In this document: in pieces, positions 20,959 through 33,640 of the stretch
Layout: every line of letters begins with the position of its first letter
Position numbering within the stretch: position 1 is the first letter of the stretch
Origin: Agapanthus africanus
Lineage: Eukaryota > Streptophyta > Magnoliopsida > Asparagales > Amaryllidaceae
Length of the DNA stretch: 64,000 nt
Assembly (NCBI GenBank): GCA_030015575.1
Contig: CM057339.1
Span: forward strand, 771,296,809 to 771,360,808
Direction of reading: 5' to 3'
Made by a program: the position numbers and the translations under genes
The notes under the pieces: generated by a model
Database searches by the model: none
What the model was told of the DNA's origin: nothing
Seen by the model: the letters and a program-made list of their open reading frames with translations, nothing else

Positions 20959-23900
20959 TGACTCTACACATTCCCCCAATGAGAAAACCCATTACAGGAA
21001 TTCTGTGCAAATCGAGAAGGATCTCTGCAAGAACAACTCAGGATGAAAAATCCCAAGAAGTCTTCTTTTAAGAACTAAGTTCTTTAGAGGAATTAAATTT
21101 TTTTTGAATAGAGGAATTGAATTCCCAGAAAAAAATTCAGAGCTAAGCTCTTTGGAATAGAATTAAATTCCAGAGGGAAGATAAGTATCATCATTGATCC
21201 CTAAGGTCAGAGAAACCCTAGCAAAAGGGGTTTATTATTTAAAGATTGGACATTTTTAAAGAAATTGGAAAGATGGGTTTTTGTTAAAGGGAAAACCCCT
21301 TGGTGTGGATTTAAAATCCAAAGAAAATTTCTACAAGAAGTTCCTCGCCCGTTCAAGATCCTTACCTGAAAAAGGAAATCTTTTGTTGACAGAGCTAAAC
21401 TCTGAAAAAAATTTGAACAGAAAACTGAGCTCTGAGAAAGAGAATTAAATTCTCAAAGGAAAATGAACAAGCAAGAAGATGAAAGAGTAGAGGCGCTTCT
21501 GAAGAGACCCCTACATTTATAGGGTGTGATGGGAAACGGTTCATCTACCCCCTTCCCTAGGCAGATCTAACGGCCACAAAAGTTACAGCGTTGCACTCAC
21601 GTGCAAACACATGAGAACAACGCTGTGGGGGCATTTGTTCCCTCATAAAATACAAGGAAAACCCCAATGGGGAGTCACGTGCGCACACGTGATCGGGGGT
21701 CATGTGCAGACACGTGATGGCTTCCTGAAAGCTCTGAAATGATAAGAATTGAATCCTAATCAAAAGGGGTCACGTGCCCATATGTGATGGGCATTTAAAC
21801 CCACTGAAAGGAATTAAAAGGTATAATAAAACAGCAAAGAAAAACCCCAATGGGGCATCGCGTGCCTACACGTGACCAGGGGTCACGTGCCGACACGTGA
21901 TGAGTTCCCGAGTTCTTTAAAATAATAGAATTAAATTCTAATTAAATGGTCAATCAGTGGGGCCACGTGCCAACATGTGACAGGCTCTTGAACTTGCTGA
22001 ACTAATAAAATTAAATTCTAATTAAAAGGAACCAAAAGCCTTAATTGGAAAAATATTTCCCTACATCTTTCTAAACAAAAAAGATTGCGCTCTATAAAGT
22101 GAAGCGCCATTAGATTAAAAATCCAATGGTGATTAAAATTCACCGATTTATAGAAAGATTCTATACAAGGAAATATTTTCCTAAAATCTGTCAGGAATAA
22201 CAGACAAAATATCTTTTGGATTAAAAATCCAATGGTGAATAAAATTCACTGAGTGATCTAAAAGATCATGTTGTTTACAAAATCTATTAAAATCTTTCAA
22301 AAAAAGATTGACTAAACAAACCGATTTTTTTCTTTCTCCGATAAATAGGAGCCAAGAAAAAAAAAAGATACAACAACAACAGAGAGAAAAAAAAAGAAGA
22401 GAATTTAATTCTCCAGAGAAAAAAAAAAGATTTCCTCAGAAGAGAAAGAAACCCTAGGTGAGAAAAGGAAAGAGAGCATAAGCTTCAAAAACCAAAAAGA
22501 GAATTTAATTCTCAAACTAAGAGTTTAACTTTTCTGAATAAGAACTTAGTTCTTCCTCTGGTTGAAGATCTGCAGAAACAGATCTCCTCATAAGTTGAGA
22601 ATTTAATTCTTATCAGGGAGATTTTGTCATGCAGATCTAAAACCTAAGGGAGGACCTAAGTTCAGAGAATTTTATACTCCCAAAAGTACATAGGAATTTA
22701 ATTCCTCCAACAAAAATAGGGTTTAAACCTTAATACAAGAGCTTAGTTCTTCTTCATGGTTGAAGATCCGCAGAAGCAGATCTTCCCATAAATTGAGAAT
22801 TTAATTCTCATCGAGGAGATTCTGCCCTGCAGATCCAAAACTTAGAGTGAGAGTTGGGTTTAAAGAATTTAATTCTTAAAAATACATAGGAATTTAATTC
22901 CTCTAAATAAATTAGGGTTCAACCCTACAAAAGAATTTAATTCTTAAACAAGGGACTTAAACTTTTCATGCACGTAAAAGCATCAGTATCCAACCTGATC
23001 ACGTGTGTCCACGTGACTCCCCTCCTCAGTGATCAAAAGAGAACGAATGAAATTGGGTCACGTGTTCCCACGTGACCCTTGGATAAATTCCTCAAAAAAG
23101 AGAGAACAAAGCAAAGGCAGAACAAACTTTGGGCTCCCTCACATGTCCCCACGTGACCCCTAACAAATCTTGTTAATATCCAGTGCATGGGTGCCCATCA
23201 CATGCCCACACGTGATGGCCATGAAGACTAAAATTGTTTAACACTTATTTGAATATTCTGAGAATAAAATAAAGGAATCTTGGCCCAATCCTAGGGCGCC
23301 TCACGTGTCCTCACGTGAGCGCCTCATTTTTCTAGTGTTTAACACTATTTTAGGCACTTCATCCCTAGTGTTTAACACTACTTTAAATGCATCACGTGGG
23401 AACACGTGATTGCCAAATATGTGCAAGTGTTTAACACTATTTTCAAACCAATCTTAGCCTAAATTGGCTAAATCTTCCAGAGGCAAGACTCCCCTTTTGA
23501 CTGAGCCTCAAGTACATCCTTGTCTTCCAAGATTGATCATCTCATATGGTATATAAGTGCCCAGCACTCAATAAAAGACAAAATACGGTCAGAACCCAGA
23601 CTCATGTTTAGCATTGCTAAATAATGGGGGGCTGAACCCAGACAAATGTTCAACAGTCGAAACAAAGGTCCAACAATTCAAACCTAATTGGACTTAACCC
23701 AAGTTGGTCATAAGTCCTCAATTCAGATTTAACTGAGCCCATGTGTTCATAATCTAATTAATTGATCTTAGTCCCAAATTGGACTACAAATTTCCCAATC
23801 AACATTGGTTCAAGGGTACATCTCTTCATTCATTTGATATTTGTTTTTGTAATCCTTCAACGTCTTCAGAGAGGTGACGGGTCTCGATAACCAATCATTC

Positions 23901-24762
23901 CATGGACTGTGGGGTCCTTAAACTCATGGACTATGATGTCCTTAAACTTTATAGACTATGACGTCTTTAAACTATGGACTGTGGGGTCCTTAAACTCATG
24001 GACTATGATGTCCTTAAACTTTATAGACTATGACGTCTTTAAACTACGGACTGTGGGGTCCTTAAGCCCATGGACTATGATGTCCTTAACCTCGGACTGT
24101 GGGGTCCTTAAGCCCATAGACTATGATGTCCTTAACCTTTACAGACTATGATGTCTTTAAACTGGACCACCATGTCTTTAAACTAGTAATCGACCGCAGT
24201 GTCCCTAAACTAAACAATAGAGCCCGAATGCTCTGTTAATGGATCTAAACGATCCCGTTAAGTTGATCTTAGTCTGAAATTAGACTAACGTATCCTTAAC
24301 ATACGTTTAAGTTGATCTTAGTCTTAAATGAGATTAACATATCCTTAAACCCAAAACCAAATCTAAGAAAATACGGATTTGGACTAATCCACGCCTTACG
24401 GGCGACAACATAAATTAGTCTCCATATACAATCCACGGGCAACCAAAAACAAAACAAACACATACGACACGAAGTGACCATCTGGAGAAGGAGAAAGTGG
24501 TTACCGTGATGCGGTAGCGTAATTCACTGCAGGGGCTTGCGCCTGCAGGGAAGAGCGTCCCCACAATAAAAAAAACCCTCAACAACGGGGAATCTGACGA
24601 AGTCTGCTACATCGGACGCATCCGTTTAAACCTTCGAAACATGGTGTCATAAATCAACTTGGCATCTTCGGAGAGGTGGACGGATAGCACCAATTAGCAT
24701 CTGCCCACAAATTCAGGCAAGACGAACCTACGCGGTTCCATCTCTGTATTCGGAGGAGAAAA
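20959..24762 (+). repeat. LTR-1 (Tat-type, left LTR of the element)
   Basis: Matches LTR-0 and LTR-2. The right end is taken at gaggagaa plus two bases, where similarity to LTR-0 and LTR-2 stops. The left end (TGACTCTACACATTCCCCC) is a guess: the upstream 100 bp also match the region before LTR-2, so comparison alone cannot place it. Contains the hairpin words, paired CACGTG boxes, TATATAAG at 23550 and the tandem array 23903-24190. Several hairpin arms carry unpaired mutations here. Confidence 0.7.
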
Positions 24763-24910
24763 GATTCCAGCACGCCTGGTGGAACCTTTTTCTTTTTCCA
24801 CTCCACACTTTGTGTGTCGTGTTCGCGAACAAATCGCGGTTTAATATGGTTGCTCTTGGGTTCGAGGTATTAAGATTTGGTTTTGCTCCCGTGCAGAAAA
24901 AAGAACATCA
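24763..24910 (+). other. Tat leader between LTR-1 and gag
   Basis: Short non-coding leader with an inverted repeat TTCCA/TGGAA near 24765-24785. I could not identify a primer-binding site starting with TGG directly after the LTR, so priming is unresolved. Confidence 0.5.
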
Positions 24911-27022
24911 ATGGCCTCTAACTGTTCCAACTGCAACTGCAACTCCCGTTCCGCCTCATCTGGAGGAGTAACCTACGGGCCCCAAGAGACCTCCCTTTTC
25001 ACAATGCCAGTGGAGCAGGTGACTCAAGCCACCACTGGGCTGTTCTTCGGGACCATGCTCCCACCGATGAGCTTCAGCACACCTGTACCATTGCAAGAAG
25101 CTCAGAAGAAGTCGGTCTTTGATCGGCTTGCAACTACTGCGGCCCCTCTCAACGGGTCGCCTAAATCCAGTGCCTCGGTTTTCAATAGACTGGGCCAAAG
25201 CTCCAACGGGCCCGTGAAGAAGCCCGCAATACCAGAAGGCGTTATCCCGAAGCGGATAGCCATTCCTACTCCGGATGAAGTAACTAAAGCCGTTTCCCCC
25301 GCACGAAAATCGGCCTTTTCAAGATTGGCCATTCCCTCTCAGTGAGCATCTTTCTTTGACAGGCTGGCGCCAACAGCAGACTCTCATCAGAACAGGGGGC
25401 TTGGAAAAGCCAATCCAACAGCGGAGGTGATCCCGGCCGCACGACATGCTCGACGTCGCCACTAACGCCGAGTAAGGAAAGCTGGGGCAATTCCCCTTCT
25501 GGACTGACTCCGCCAGCTCCAATGGTGAAAGTTGATGTTGCTGTTCCAACTGGGAACAGCTTTGAACTACTTAACAGGGTATACAGGAACTCGCCAACTG
25601 CTGTGCTGAAAAGATCTCCTCCACCTATGGAGAATGCCCCAAAGGCGAAGCTGGAGCAGCCCCAACAACGGCTGTCCTCTAAAATTTACAAGGTCTGGCA
25701 TCAAGTCCAAGACTCGGTGATTGATCAAGATTATCCCCGCCGACAGAAAAAGATGAAAGTTCAGCGAGAAGATGACCATCCTGTCAAGCCACGGAAGGTG
25801 ACAGCTACTTGGGTGCCCACTGCAATGGCCCCCTCAACCTCGACCGCTCACAAGAGGGGAAAGCTGGAGAAAATCCCGATGTCTGTGACGAATCGCAAGA
25901 ACACTGAATCTAAACGCCCCAAGTCTGGGGGCATGGTGGTGCACACCATCTATATGGCATCCGAAAAAGAGGATAGCTGTATCTCCACAGGTCATCGACC
26001 GCTTACGCGATCAGTGACTAAGGCTCAGGAGCAACAACAACAAAAGCTCCACGAAATGCTAACAGCTATGGCCGCACTTACAGGACCAAAAACAAGCCCG
26101 GAGACATCCTCGAGCAGCGCCTTGAGCAGGAAACTGATGCTGAATTCTTTCGGAGAATACTTGAGAAGAAGGACAAAGAGGCTACGGAACAAGCGGCCAA
26201 TATAAAACAAATGGCCCTTCTATTCCAAGATATGGTGGGCATGATGATCCAGCCAGACCCTCAAGCCGAAGACCCTCCAGTAATAATTGAAGATGATAGA
26301 AGAGAGACATCAAACCCTTTGCCGGCTCTATCAGCAGCCAAGGAGAAGACCATCTGAAACCGCCCCGGATGATTAAGTAGCTCAGCAGATACTAGTTCAT
26401 CATGCGAATGAAGCGGTTGGGGAAATTGTTAAAACTGGACGACCCTATCCGGGTTGGTACGACCAAATAAAGTACCCGCCGGGATACACGATGCCCAAAT
26501 TCCACGTAAATAAGGGGACGGGAAATCCACATCAGCACGTCGCTCAATTCAGAGCCTTGTGCGGCAACACTGGAGGTGACGATAAGCTACTGCTTCGCCA
26601 ATCGTTCGCAGCTTGTCGGAGACAGCATTCGAGTGGTATTCCGAACTCCCAAATGACTCTGTCAAGTCATTTGCAGAGATGGAGTTTCTATTCACCCAGC
26701 GTTTCGCGAGTGCTAGCGAACGCACCCCAATCACGGCATTGATCAATACCAGGGTGAAGCCTGGAGAAACATGAGTTCAGTATGCAATACGGTGGCAGAA
26801 TCTATGGTCAAAGTACGAGCAGTGCATCGAAGAAGCACCTGCGGTAGGCATGTTCGTGGGTACTCTCGACCCTCAAGCGACCATTTCACAATTCATGATG
26901 TTCTTCAAGCCGACCACTTTCCCGGACTTGATTGACAAACCGTCCCAAATGGACCTGATGGGTCATAGACCATCTCCTTCGAAGCTGGAATCTCGGAACG
27001 AAAAAGGGAAGGGGAAAGCGAC
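24911..27022 (+). pseudogene. Tat Gag, N-terminal and central part (broken)
   Basis: Starts at ATG 24911 (MASNCSNCNCN). The first part carries four degenerate copies of S-x-F-x-R-L (SVFDRLA, SVFNRLG, SAFSRLA, SFFDRLA), a motif seen in plant Tat/Ogre-type Gag. A basic and Gln-rich stretch follows (to about 26205), then after a frameshift the Gag core: YPPGYTMPKFHVNKGTG, then PHQHVAQF, and in another frame a region like FEWYSELPNDSVKSF. Stops occur at 25343-25345 and 26354, with frameshifts near 26130 and 26590. The reading frame KGKGKA at 27022 is cut by the Athila-like element and resumes as TFVANAQQ after 37820. Confidence 0.8.
27018..27022. other. left target-site duplication of Athila-like element (gcgac)
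   Basis: gcgac is repeated exactly at 37821-37825, right after the CA end of the element. Removing the element and one copy restores an uninterrupted gag frame. Confidence 0.95.
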
Positions 27023-28444
27023 TGTTCAGTTGATAAAACTGCACATTTGTATTACATTTTTCCTACCATTTTCATATTAAAAAAGGACTTTATTATAATA
27101 TATCATACATATGAGGGTTTATGTGTAAAAACACTATTTTCCATGTGTTAATATATTTTAATTAGCATTTGGTAGGAAAATGTATGCAAATAAATTTATT
27201 GACCAAATCCTAGTAAAACAAAGTCTACTAAATATTATTTGAGTTGTTGTGCAGAATTTTTTCCAAGTGTGCACAATTTTTCAAAGACTAGAATCAAGCA
27301 TATCAAGTTGTTGAAGAAGACTTGCCTAATTAAGAATCAAAACTTGGGGACCAAGTCTGGTAGCAACCACGAGAAGATTTCCAAATTCTGAAGATTCCTA
27401 GGATCGCCAAATGTCATAGAGAGCCAGCCCCTAAAAATTGATCAGCGGCTGAGATAAGTAGGCCGCGGATCCGCGGCGGTTAAGAAGAGATGGAGGCTGA
27501 GGATTTTTGGGAAAAATCTTTTCTACATTTTACCTAATATGGAAGCAAATGATTCTGGCTTTGCACTATAAAAAGGCACCGAGAGCCTCTTGGAAAATTT
27601 ATCAAGCCGACGAGATCACGAAGTCCCAGACGCTCACGCATTCAGGCTGGTCATTAACTGTTCGTCAACCTCCTTAGGAAAGATCGAGAAGCAACTAGTT
27701 TTGTAATCATTTTCTATGGAATAAAGTGTAGATTGTTCAAGTTGATTAATAAAGGTCGTTATTTTATTTAATTTTTTTGCATTATGTTTTCCCTCTCTGT
27801 CATTTCATCTTCTTTTCCCAACATGCGCGAGTAATTCTCCGCTTGTTAAGGTTCGTAGGATTAGGGTAGGCTAATGGATGATGAACATCCCTAAACCCTT
27901 TTTAAGTCCTATAAAGTTTATGAACTTTATCAAAAGAATCATTAACATCCTAATCGGGCGCGCTAGCAATTGTTTGCTAGTTCTGACCGCGATTAGAGAT
28001 TAGATTAACGATTGTTTTGGTAAAGGCTAGATATGAACGGAGTTCCGTGTCGAGATAAGGGTTAACAGTGGGATTCCTTTTCCCTCCAGAAACCCTAATC
28101 TACACGCATCACCGTCGTTCTAGTTTTAAATCTATTAAAGGATAAAAAGGGTAACTTTTAATTAATCATCCATAACTACTAAATCCTAACGAACCCTACA
28201 AGCCCTCTTATTATATTATCTACATCCCTAAAATAATCTAGATCTATATTTTTTGCATTCTTGCTTAACGTAGATCTAGAAACCATTCTTCAAAATTCTT
28301 TATCCCTCCTCTCTTTCTCAACACATCTAAAGTAAGAATAAAAGGTTCAACGTTTCCCTAAGGAAGACCCGTACTCACCTCGGTCTAGCTACGCGCGACA
28401 CCGTTCTGATTGCGGTTAACTACCACACTCTTTCGTAACCATCA
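27023..28444 (+). repeat. Athila-like 5' LTR
   Basis: Starts TGTTCAGTTGATAAAAC and ends GTAACCATCA; 1422 bp. Differs from the 3' LTR mainly by about 30 missing bases between two copies of the CCGCGGATCCGCGG palindrome (single copy at 27463-27476) and a 4-bp indel near the end. Confidence 0.95.
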
Positions 28445-28446
28445 AA

Positions 28447-28464
28447 TGGCGCCGTTGCCGAGGA
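28447..28464 (+). other. primer-binding site, tRNA-Asp type
   Basis: TGGCGCCGTTGCCGAGGA begins two bases after the LTR. It is the well-known Athila primer-site signature. Confidence 0.92.
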
Positions 28465-29403
28465 TACGTGCATAATTTTTTATTTTTTCAATTTGTGTTT
28501 GATTCTTAGACGAGTTATATCATTATTAACACAAAACTGCAAATTGCATATTTAACGATTTGTGCGTGAATTTTTGCAAGGAGATCTGGAGTCACAGAAT
28601 TGAGGAAAACAGAAGACAGAGACATTCATCGAGATCCAGAAGAGTACAGAGGGCTTGAGAAAAATTTTCATCAACTGTTCCTTCTACCACGCGGCGGAAC
28701 CGCGGCAAAAATACCCTTAGGGCTGCGGAATCGCGGCAGGTTAGAGAGATTAGGGCTACAGAACTCTCTGGTAATATTCTCAACTCCTTCTCTCTCACCT
28801 CAAATCCAATAAAATCTATCTTCTGCAGGATTATTTGCAAAATTGCACCGCTCAAAAATCTTTTTGCAAAAGTTTTGTGATTGGTTTTGTTTTGCATATT
28901 TTAATATGGACTTTAAGGGGCAAAGACCAAATCAAGATTAGGTGTAGATTTCATCACCCTTCCTAAGCCCCACAAATCACAAACCGAGCATATAGATCAA
29001 CCCTTCATTAATTTAAAAAATATCTAGACCGGACTCTAAGGACTGTCGCGCTCATTAAGGACAGAGGAAGGTCGTGGGTAATCTATCGTTCATCCGCATT
29101 ACTTTTATAGTGCCTAGGCAAGTGTGTCAAAGGCTAGTGGTTTTTAATTAGGCCCACTACTGTGGTTCCTTCCCACTTACCTGGTACTTACCTGGCTATA
29201 AGGGTAGTACGGAGGCGGTAGAGGATTTATCCTGCGGCTTGTCCTTTGGAAGTCTAGGAGCGGTCTAGAGACTGGGCCTAAGTGACCTTAGTTCTAGGGT
29301 TGCTTGTGCATTTTAGAGTGATTTGTCTTGAGTCCCACTTTTTCAAAACAAGCCAATTTTAAATCACACACACGCTGCCACTTGCACTAAACCCGCTTAG
29401 TGC
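28465..29403 (+). other. Athila-like leader, non-coding
   Basis: No supported gene. Contains GC-rich imperfect palindromes near 28690-28735 (gcggcggaaccgcggc and a related copy) echoing the LTR palindrome. Confidence 0.6.
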
Positions 29404-31366
29404 ATGCTTGGCTGGACACGGGATCCTAGTGCCCGTCTTGTCCGTGTTCCTTCTATCGACGCCGAAGTCGGTATTTCTTCATCTTCTTTTCCCCCACCAC
29501 ACACCACAACCGAGATGGACGACACTCCATCAGATTATAACACCACGCTGCCATCGCCCGTTGGTGCGCAGAATCCACCGCGCATCTCTCTCCAAGAGAG
29601 ATGCTATCTTATCCGTGGTCCTCTTCCTACTTGTCTATCTCTTCCACCACCTAACGGGGATAATTTCGAAATTAAACCCCACTACATCAATCTGCTGCCC
29701 AAATTTCACGGGCTTGAGTCGGAAGACGCGTACGTTTTCATCACCAAATTCGAAAACGTATGCGCAATGATGGATACTTCACAATTGACTTTAGATGCTA
29801 TGCGCGTACGTCTTCTCCCATTCACACTGTGCGACTTGGCAGAAAAATGGCTTTATAATACTGCCGCACACTCTATCACTAATTGGGATGAATTTGTCAT
29901 AGCATTTCTTAAGAAGTTTTACCCAAACCATAAGACTGCCCATATTAGGAGCGAGATCAACCAGTTCACCCAGCTTCCCAATGAACCATTTTGGAAGTGC
30001 TTTGAACGTTTCAAAGATCTGCTTGTCCAATGCCCCCATCACGGAATACAAAGATGGGATTTATGTCGGATTATATATGAGGACATTAATCCAGCGACAA
30101 AGCAGATGCTTGAAACAATGTGTCAATGCAATTTCATGTCTAAAGATGAAGGTGAAGCATGGAAATATCTGGAAGACCTTGCTGAACACACGTTGCAGTG
30201 GGAAAGCGTGAGACCACCTTCAACTAAGGGAGGTATTCACCAACTCGATGTTTCTATCGCAGTAAAAGCCGAAATGGCAACGATACAGAAGAAACTCGAC
30301 GTTATTGAAAACAAGTTCTCATCATTCTCCCTAAATCAGGTCACGCTTCCTAAGACCGTCTGTGGTTGCTGTTCGGATCCTTCACACTTAACGGAAGAAT
30401 GTCCTATGAATGCATCGTTTCAAGCTAATGCTGCTTTTCAGCAGCGACCTAGAAACGACTCTTATTCTTCCACGTACAATCAAGAATGGAGGAATCATCC
30501 TAACTTTGCTTGGAACCAAAACCAACAAAGCAATTATCAAAGACCTCCTCCACAACAACCACAACCACAGAATCAGCCCCCCTTTCAGTCACAGAATTTC
30601 CAAAAACCGGCCAACATTTATACACCACAAGTGGCCGGTACTAACAACTCACTTGCACAAACTTTGGATATTTCATGAAACAATCCATGCAATTTTCGGC
30701 TGAGATGAGGTCTTATATTGATACCATAACGAAAAACTCCGCCTCCCATGGTGAGAGTATTAAATCATTAGAAAACCAAATCGCACAGTTAAACGCTGCA
30801 ATGAGTGCGAGAGAGAAAGGGAAACTCCCATCTCAACCCCTACCGAATCCTGGCCATTCACAAAATCATAATGTGAATGCCGTTACTACGTTGAGATCGG
30901 GGAGAGTGCTAAATAACCGAGTGAGTGAGCAATTTGATGTTAGTGACACATTTGATACCCCAGCTTCTTCTTCTTCCCCTAATTCGTCTAGTCTCCCACC
31001 TTCATCCGAGCCTATTCTCCGTTTTCCCCAAGGCTCGAACATTTCGCCAAATCTATCTAAGTCGATTCCCACTCTAATTTTGGGATCGAATCCGTCCCCA
31101 CAGTCTTCTCCACAAAAGTTGGATCCAAAACTTATTGATCGAGCTCCATTTCCAAACAGATTAAGGGCCAACAGACCTAACCAGCAAATGGTGAAGATTG
31201 TGGAAATGTTTAAGCAAGTTAGCGTAAATATTCCTCTCTTAGATGCTATTCAACCAGTCCCATCTTATGCAAGAATCCTTAAAGACTTGTGCACTAGGAA
31301 GAGAAAAACTCAAGTGCCTAAGAAGGTTTTTATGACGAGTAATGTTAGCACAGCTTTTACCCAATA
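29404..31366 (+). pseudogene. Athila-like Gag (frameshifted)
   Basis: Open from ATG 29404; the in-frame ATG at 29515 (MDDTPSD) is an alternative start. It holds a Ty3-type Gag core (PKFHGLESEDA, then KKFYPNHKTAHIRSEI, then ERFKDLLVQCPHHG) and a CCHC knuckle CGCCSDPSHLTEEC at 30361-30402. A frameshift near 30660 moves the reading from the first to the third frame, where QSMQFSAEMRSYI... continues to RAPFPNRLRANRPNQQ and IPSYA-like LKDLCTRKRK, a typical Athila Gag-PR junction. The stop is at 31365-31367. Confidence 0.88.
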
Positions 31367-31735
31367 ATACCAAAGAAACGTAAGGACCCCGGCTGTCCTA
31401 CAATCTCTATTTCTATTGGGGGTAAAAATATTAATCGTGCTTTACTCGATCCAGGCGCTAGCGTCAACTTGCTTCCCTATTCAGTATACGAGCAGTTAGG
31501 AATTGGAGAGTTAAAACCCACCCATTGTACTCTCCAGATGGCAGACCGATCTATCACCAAACCCCGGGGCGAACTAGAGGATGTGTTAATTAAAATCGGG
31601 GAATTCATATTTCCCGTGGACTTTATTGTTTTAGATACACAACCTGGCAAACCCACGCAATCAAATCCCGGTGATACTTGGTCGACCCTTCCTAGCAACT
31701 TCTAACGCTGTATTAATTGTCGTAACGGTTCTATG
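31367..31735 (+). pseudogene. Athila-like protease (broken)
   Basis: Shows the retroviral-type aspartic protease pattern: ISIGGKNINRALLDPGASVNLLP, with catalytic Asp at 31448-31450. The usual D-L-G-A here reads D-P-G-A. The flap-like part follows and then FPVDFIVLDTQP. Stops at 31703 and nearby end the open stretch. Confidence 0.82.
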
Positions 31736-33640
31736 AACTTATCCTTCGGGAAAATGACAATTGACCTTAATATTTACATGATAGGAAGTCAGCCATCAGA
31801 ACCTTCTGCTCATTTGCTGGATGTTTGTTCCATCCACGAGATAGCTTCCGAAAGCTCCATGGATGAGGAACTTTGCTTTGATGTTCTCGACAACACTAAT
31901 GAGACATCGTTTGATCTTGCACCACTTCACAGTGAGGATAGGTTCAATGAGTCCGACCTTGAGATTGAACCCGTTGACTCGTTGCAAAAGTCAGCAGCAC
32001 TTTCCGAGTCAATATCTTATGCAAGTTTTGAACCTCCTGGAGAGTCCGAATATCATTCCGTTACCCCACCCTCTATTGTCTCTCCGCCAATTCTTGATCT
32101 CAAACCGCTACCTTCTCATCTTAAATATGCATATTTAGGAGAGAATGAGACTTTGCCAGTGATTATATCCGCTTCTCTAGCCTTAGAGCAAGAGAATGCA
32201 ATTTTGGCAGTGTTGAAATCGAATCGGCAAGCATTTGGTTGGACGATAGCCGACATCAAAGGGATTAGTCTCTTAATTATTGAACATAACATACATCTAA
32301 TGGATGAAGCCAAACCAACCCGAGACCCACAAAGACGGTTAAATCCCGTTATGAAGGAGGCGGTAAAGAAAGAAATCGTCAAGTGCCTTGATAGTGGAAT
32401 AATTTACCCCATATCTGATAGCCAATGGGTAAGTCCAATTCATGTGGTCCCTAAAAAGTCTGGCATCACGGTCATCACTAATGAGGTAATGAGTTAATCC
32501 AAACACGCACCCAAACTGGGTGGCGCGTATGTATTGATTACAGGAAACTCAATGCCACGACGAGGAAAGATCACTTCCCTCTACCTTTCATTGACCAGAT
32601 GTTGGAACGATTAGCGGGACACGATTACTACTGTTTCTTGGACGGATACTCTGGCTACAATGAGGTCCCCATCGCCGAAAAGGATCAAGATAAAACCACT
32701 TTTATTTGTCCTTTCGGAACTTTTGCTTATAGACGCATGCCCTTTGGGTTATGCAACGCTCCCGCTACATTTCAGCGGTGCATGATGGGGATATTTTCAG
32801 ATATGGTGGAAAATTTTCTAGAAATTTTTATGGACGATTTCTCCATTTTTAGGGACTCCTTTGAGGACTGCCTTCGTAATCTTGACGCGGTTCTTACCCG
32901 CTGTAAAGATAAGAACTTGACTTTGAATTGGGAAAAATGCCATTTTATGGTCCAAAAAGGTATTGTACTTGGACATATAATTTCATGAAAAGGCATTGAG
33001 GTTGACAGAGCTAAAATAGATGTCATTCATAACCTCCCTCGTCCCAACTGCGTCAAAGATATACGATCCTTTCTTGGCCATGCAGGATTTTATAGGAGAT
33101 TTATTAAGGACTTTAGCAAAATTGCTAGACCCTAAACTCTTCTATTGGCCAAGGACACTACTTTTCACTTCGATTCGGATTGTGAGGCTGCTTTCGAATC
33201 GCTTAAAGAATCACTCACTACAGCCCCCGTTCTATAATCTCCGGATTGGAACCACCCGTTCGAGCTTATGTGTGACGCATCAGATTTTTCTATTGGTGTT
33301 GTCTTAGGACAGCACATTGATAAGATGCCACATGTAATTTACTATGCAAGTAGGACCTTGAATGATGCACAAATAAATTACACAACTACCGAGAAAGAAC
33401 TCGTGGCAGTTGTATTTGCATTAGAGAAATTCAGGCCCTACTTGATTGGCTCGCCTATTGTGGTTTACACAGATCACTCCGCCCTACGACATCTTTTATC
33501 GAAGAAGGATGCGAAGGCCAGGCTAATACGTTGGATCCTATTGTTACAAGAATTTGATCTTGTCATCAAAGGCAAGAGTGGATGTGAAAACGTTATAGCC
33601 GACCATCTTTCACACATCACTTCTTCGGCAACTGTGACCG
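31736..33640 (+). pseudogene. Athila-like reverse transcriptase and RNase H (broken)
   Basis: The PR-RT linker runs to about 32150. RT shows RRLNPVMKEAVKKEI, HVVPKKSG, then after a frameshift near 32490 WRVCIDYRKLN, RMPFGLCNAPATFQ and catalytic FMDD at 32827-32838. In-frame stops at 32986-32988, 33133 and 33235 plus frame changes interrupt the connection. RNase H begins around 33262 ([15 protein letters not shown]), with [20 protein letters not shown] and [11 protein letters not shown]. Order and motifs are those of Ty3/gypsy. Confidence 0.88.

Noticed and set aside
24763..24800. primer-binding site for the Tat element
   Set aside because: No TGG-starting segment directly follows LTR-1 that I can assign to a tRNA; the downstream TGGTGGAACC is too far to be convincing.
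29408..29770. out-of-frame reading frames overlapping Athila-like gag
   Set aside because: Shadows of gag, which has the family motifs in its own frame.
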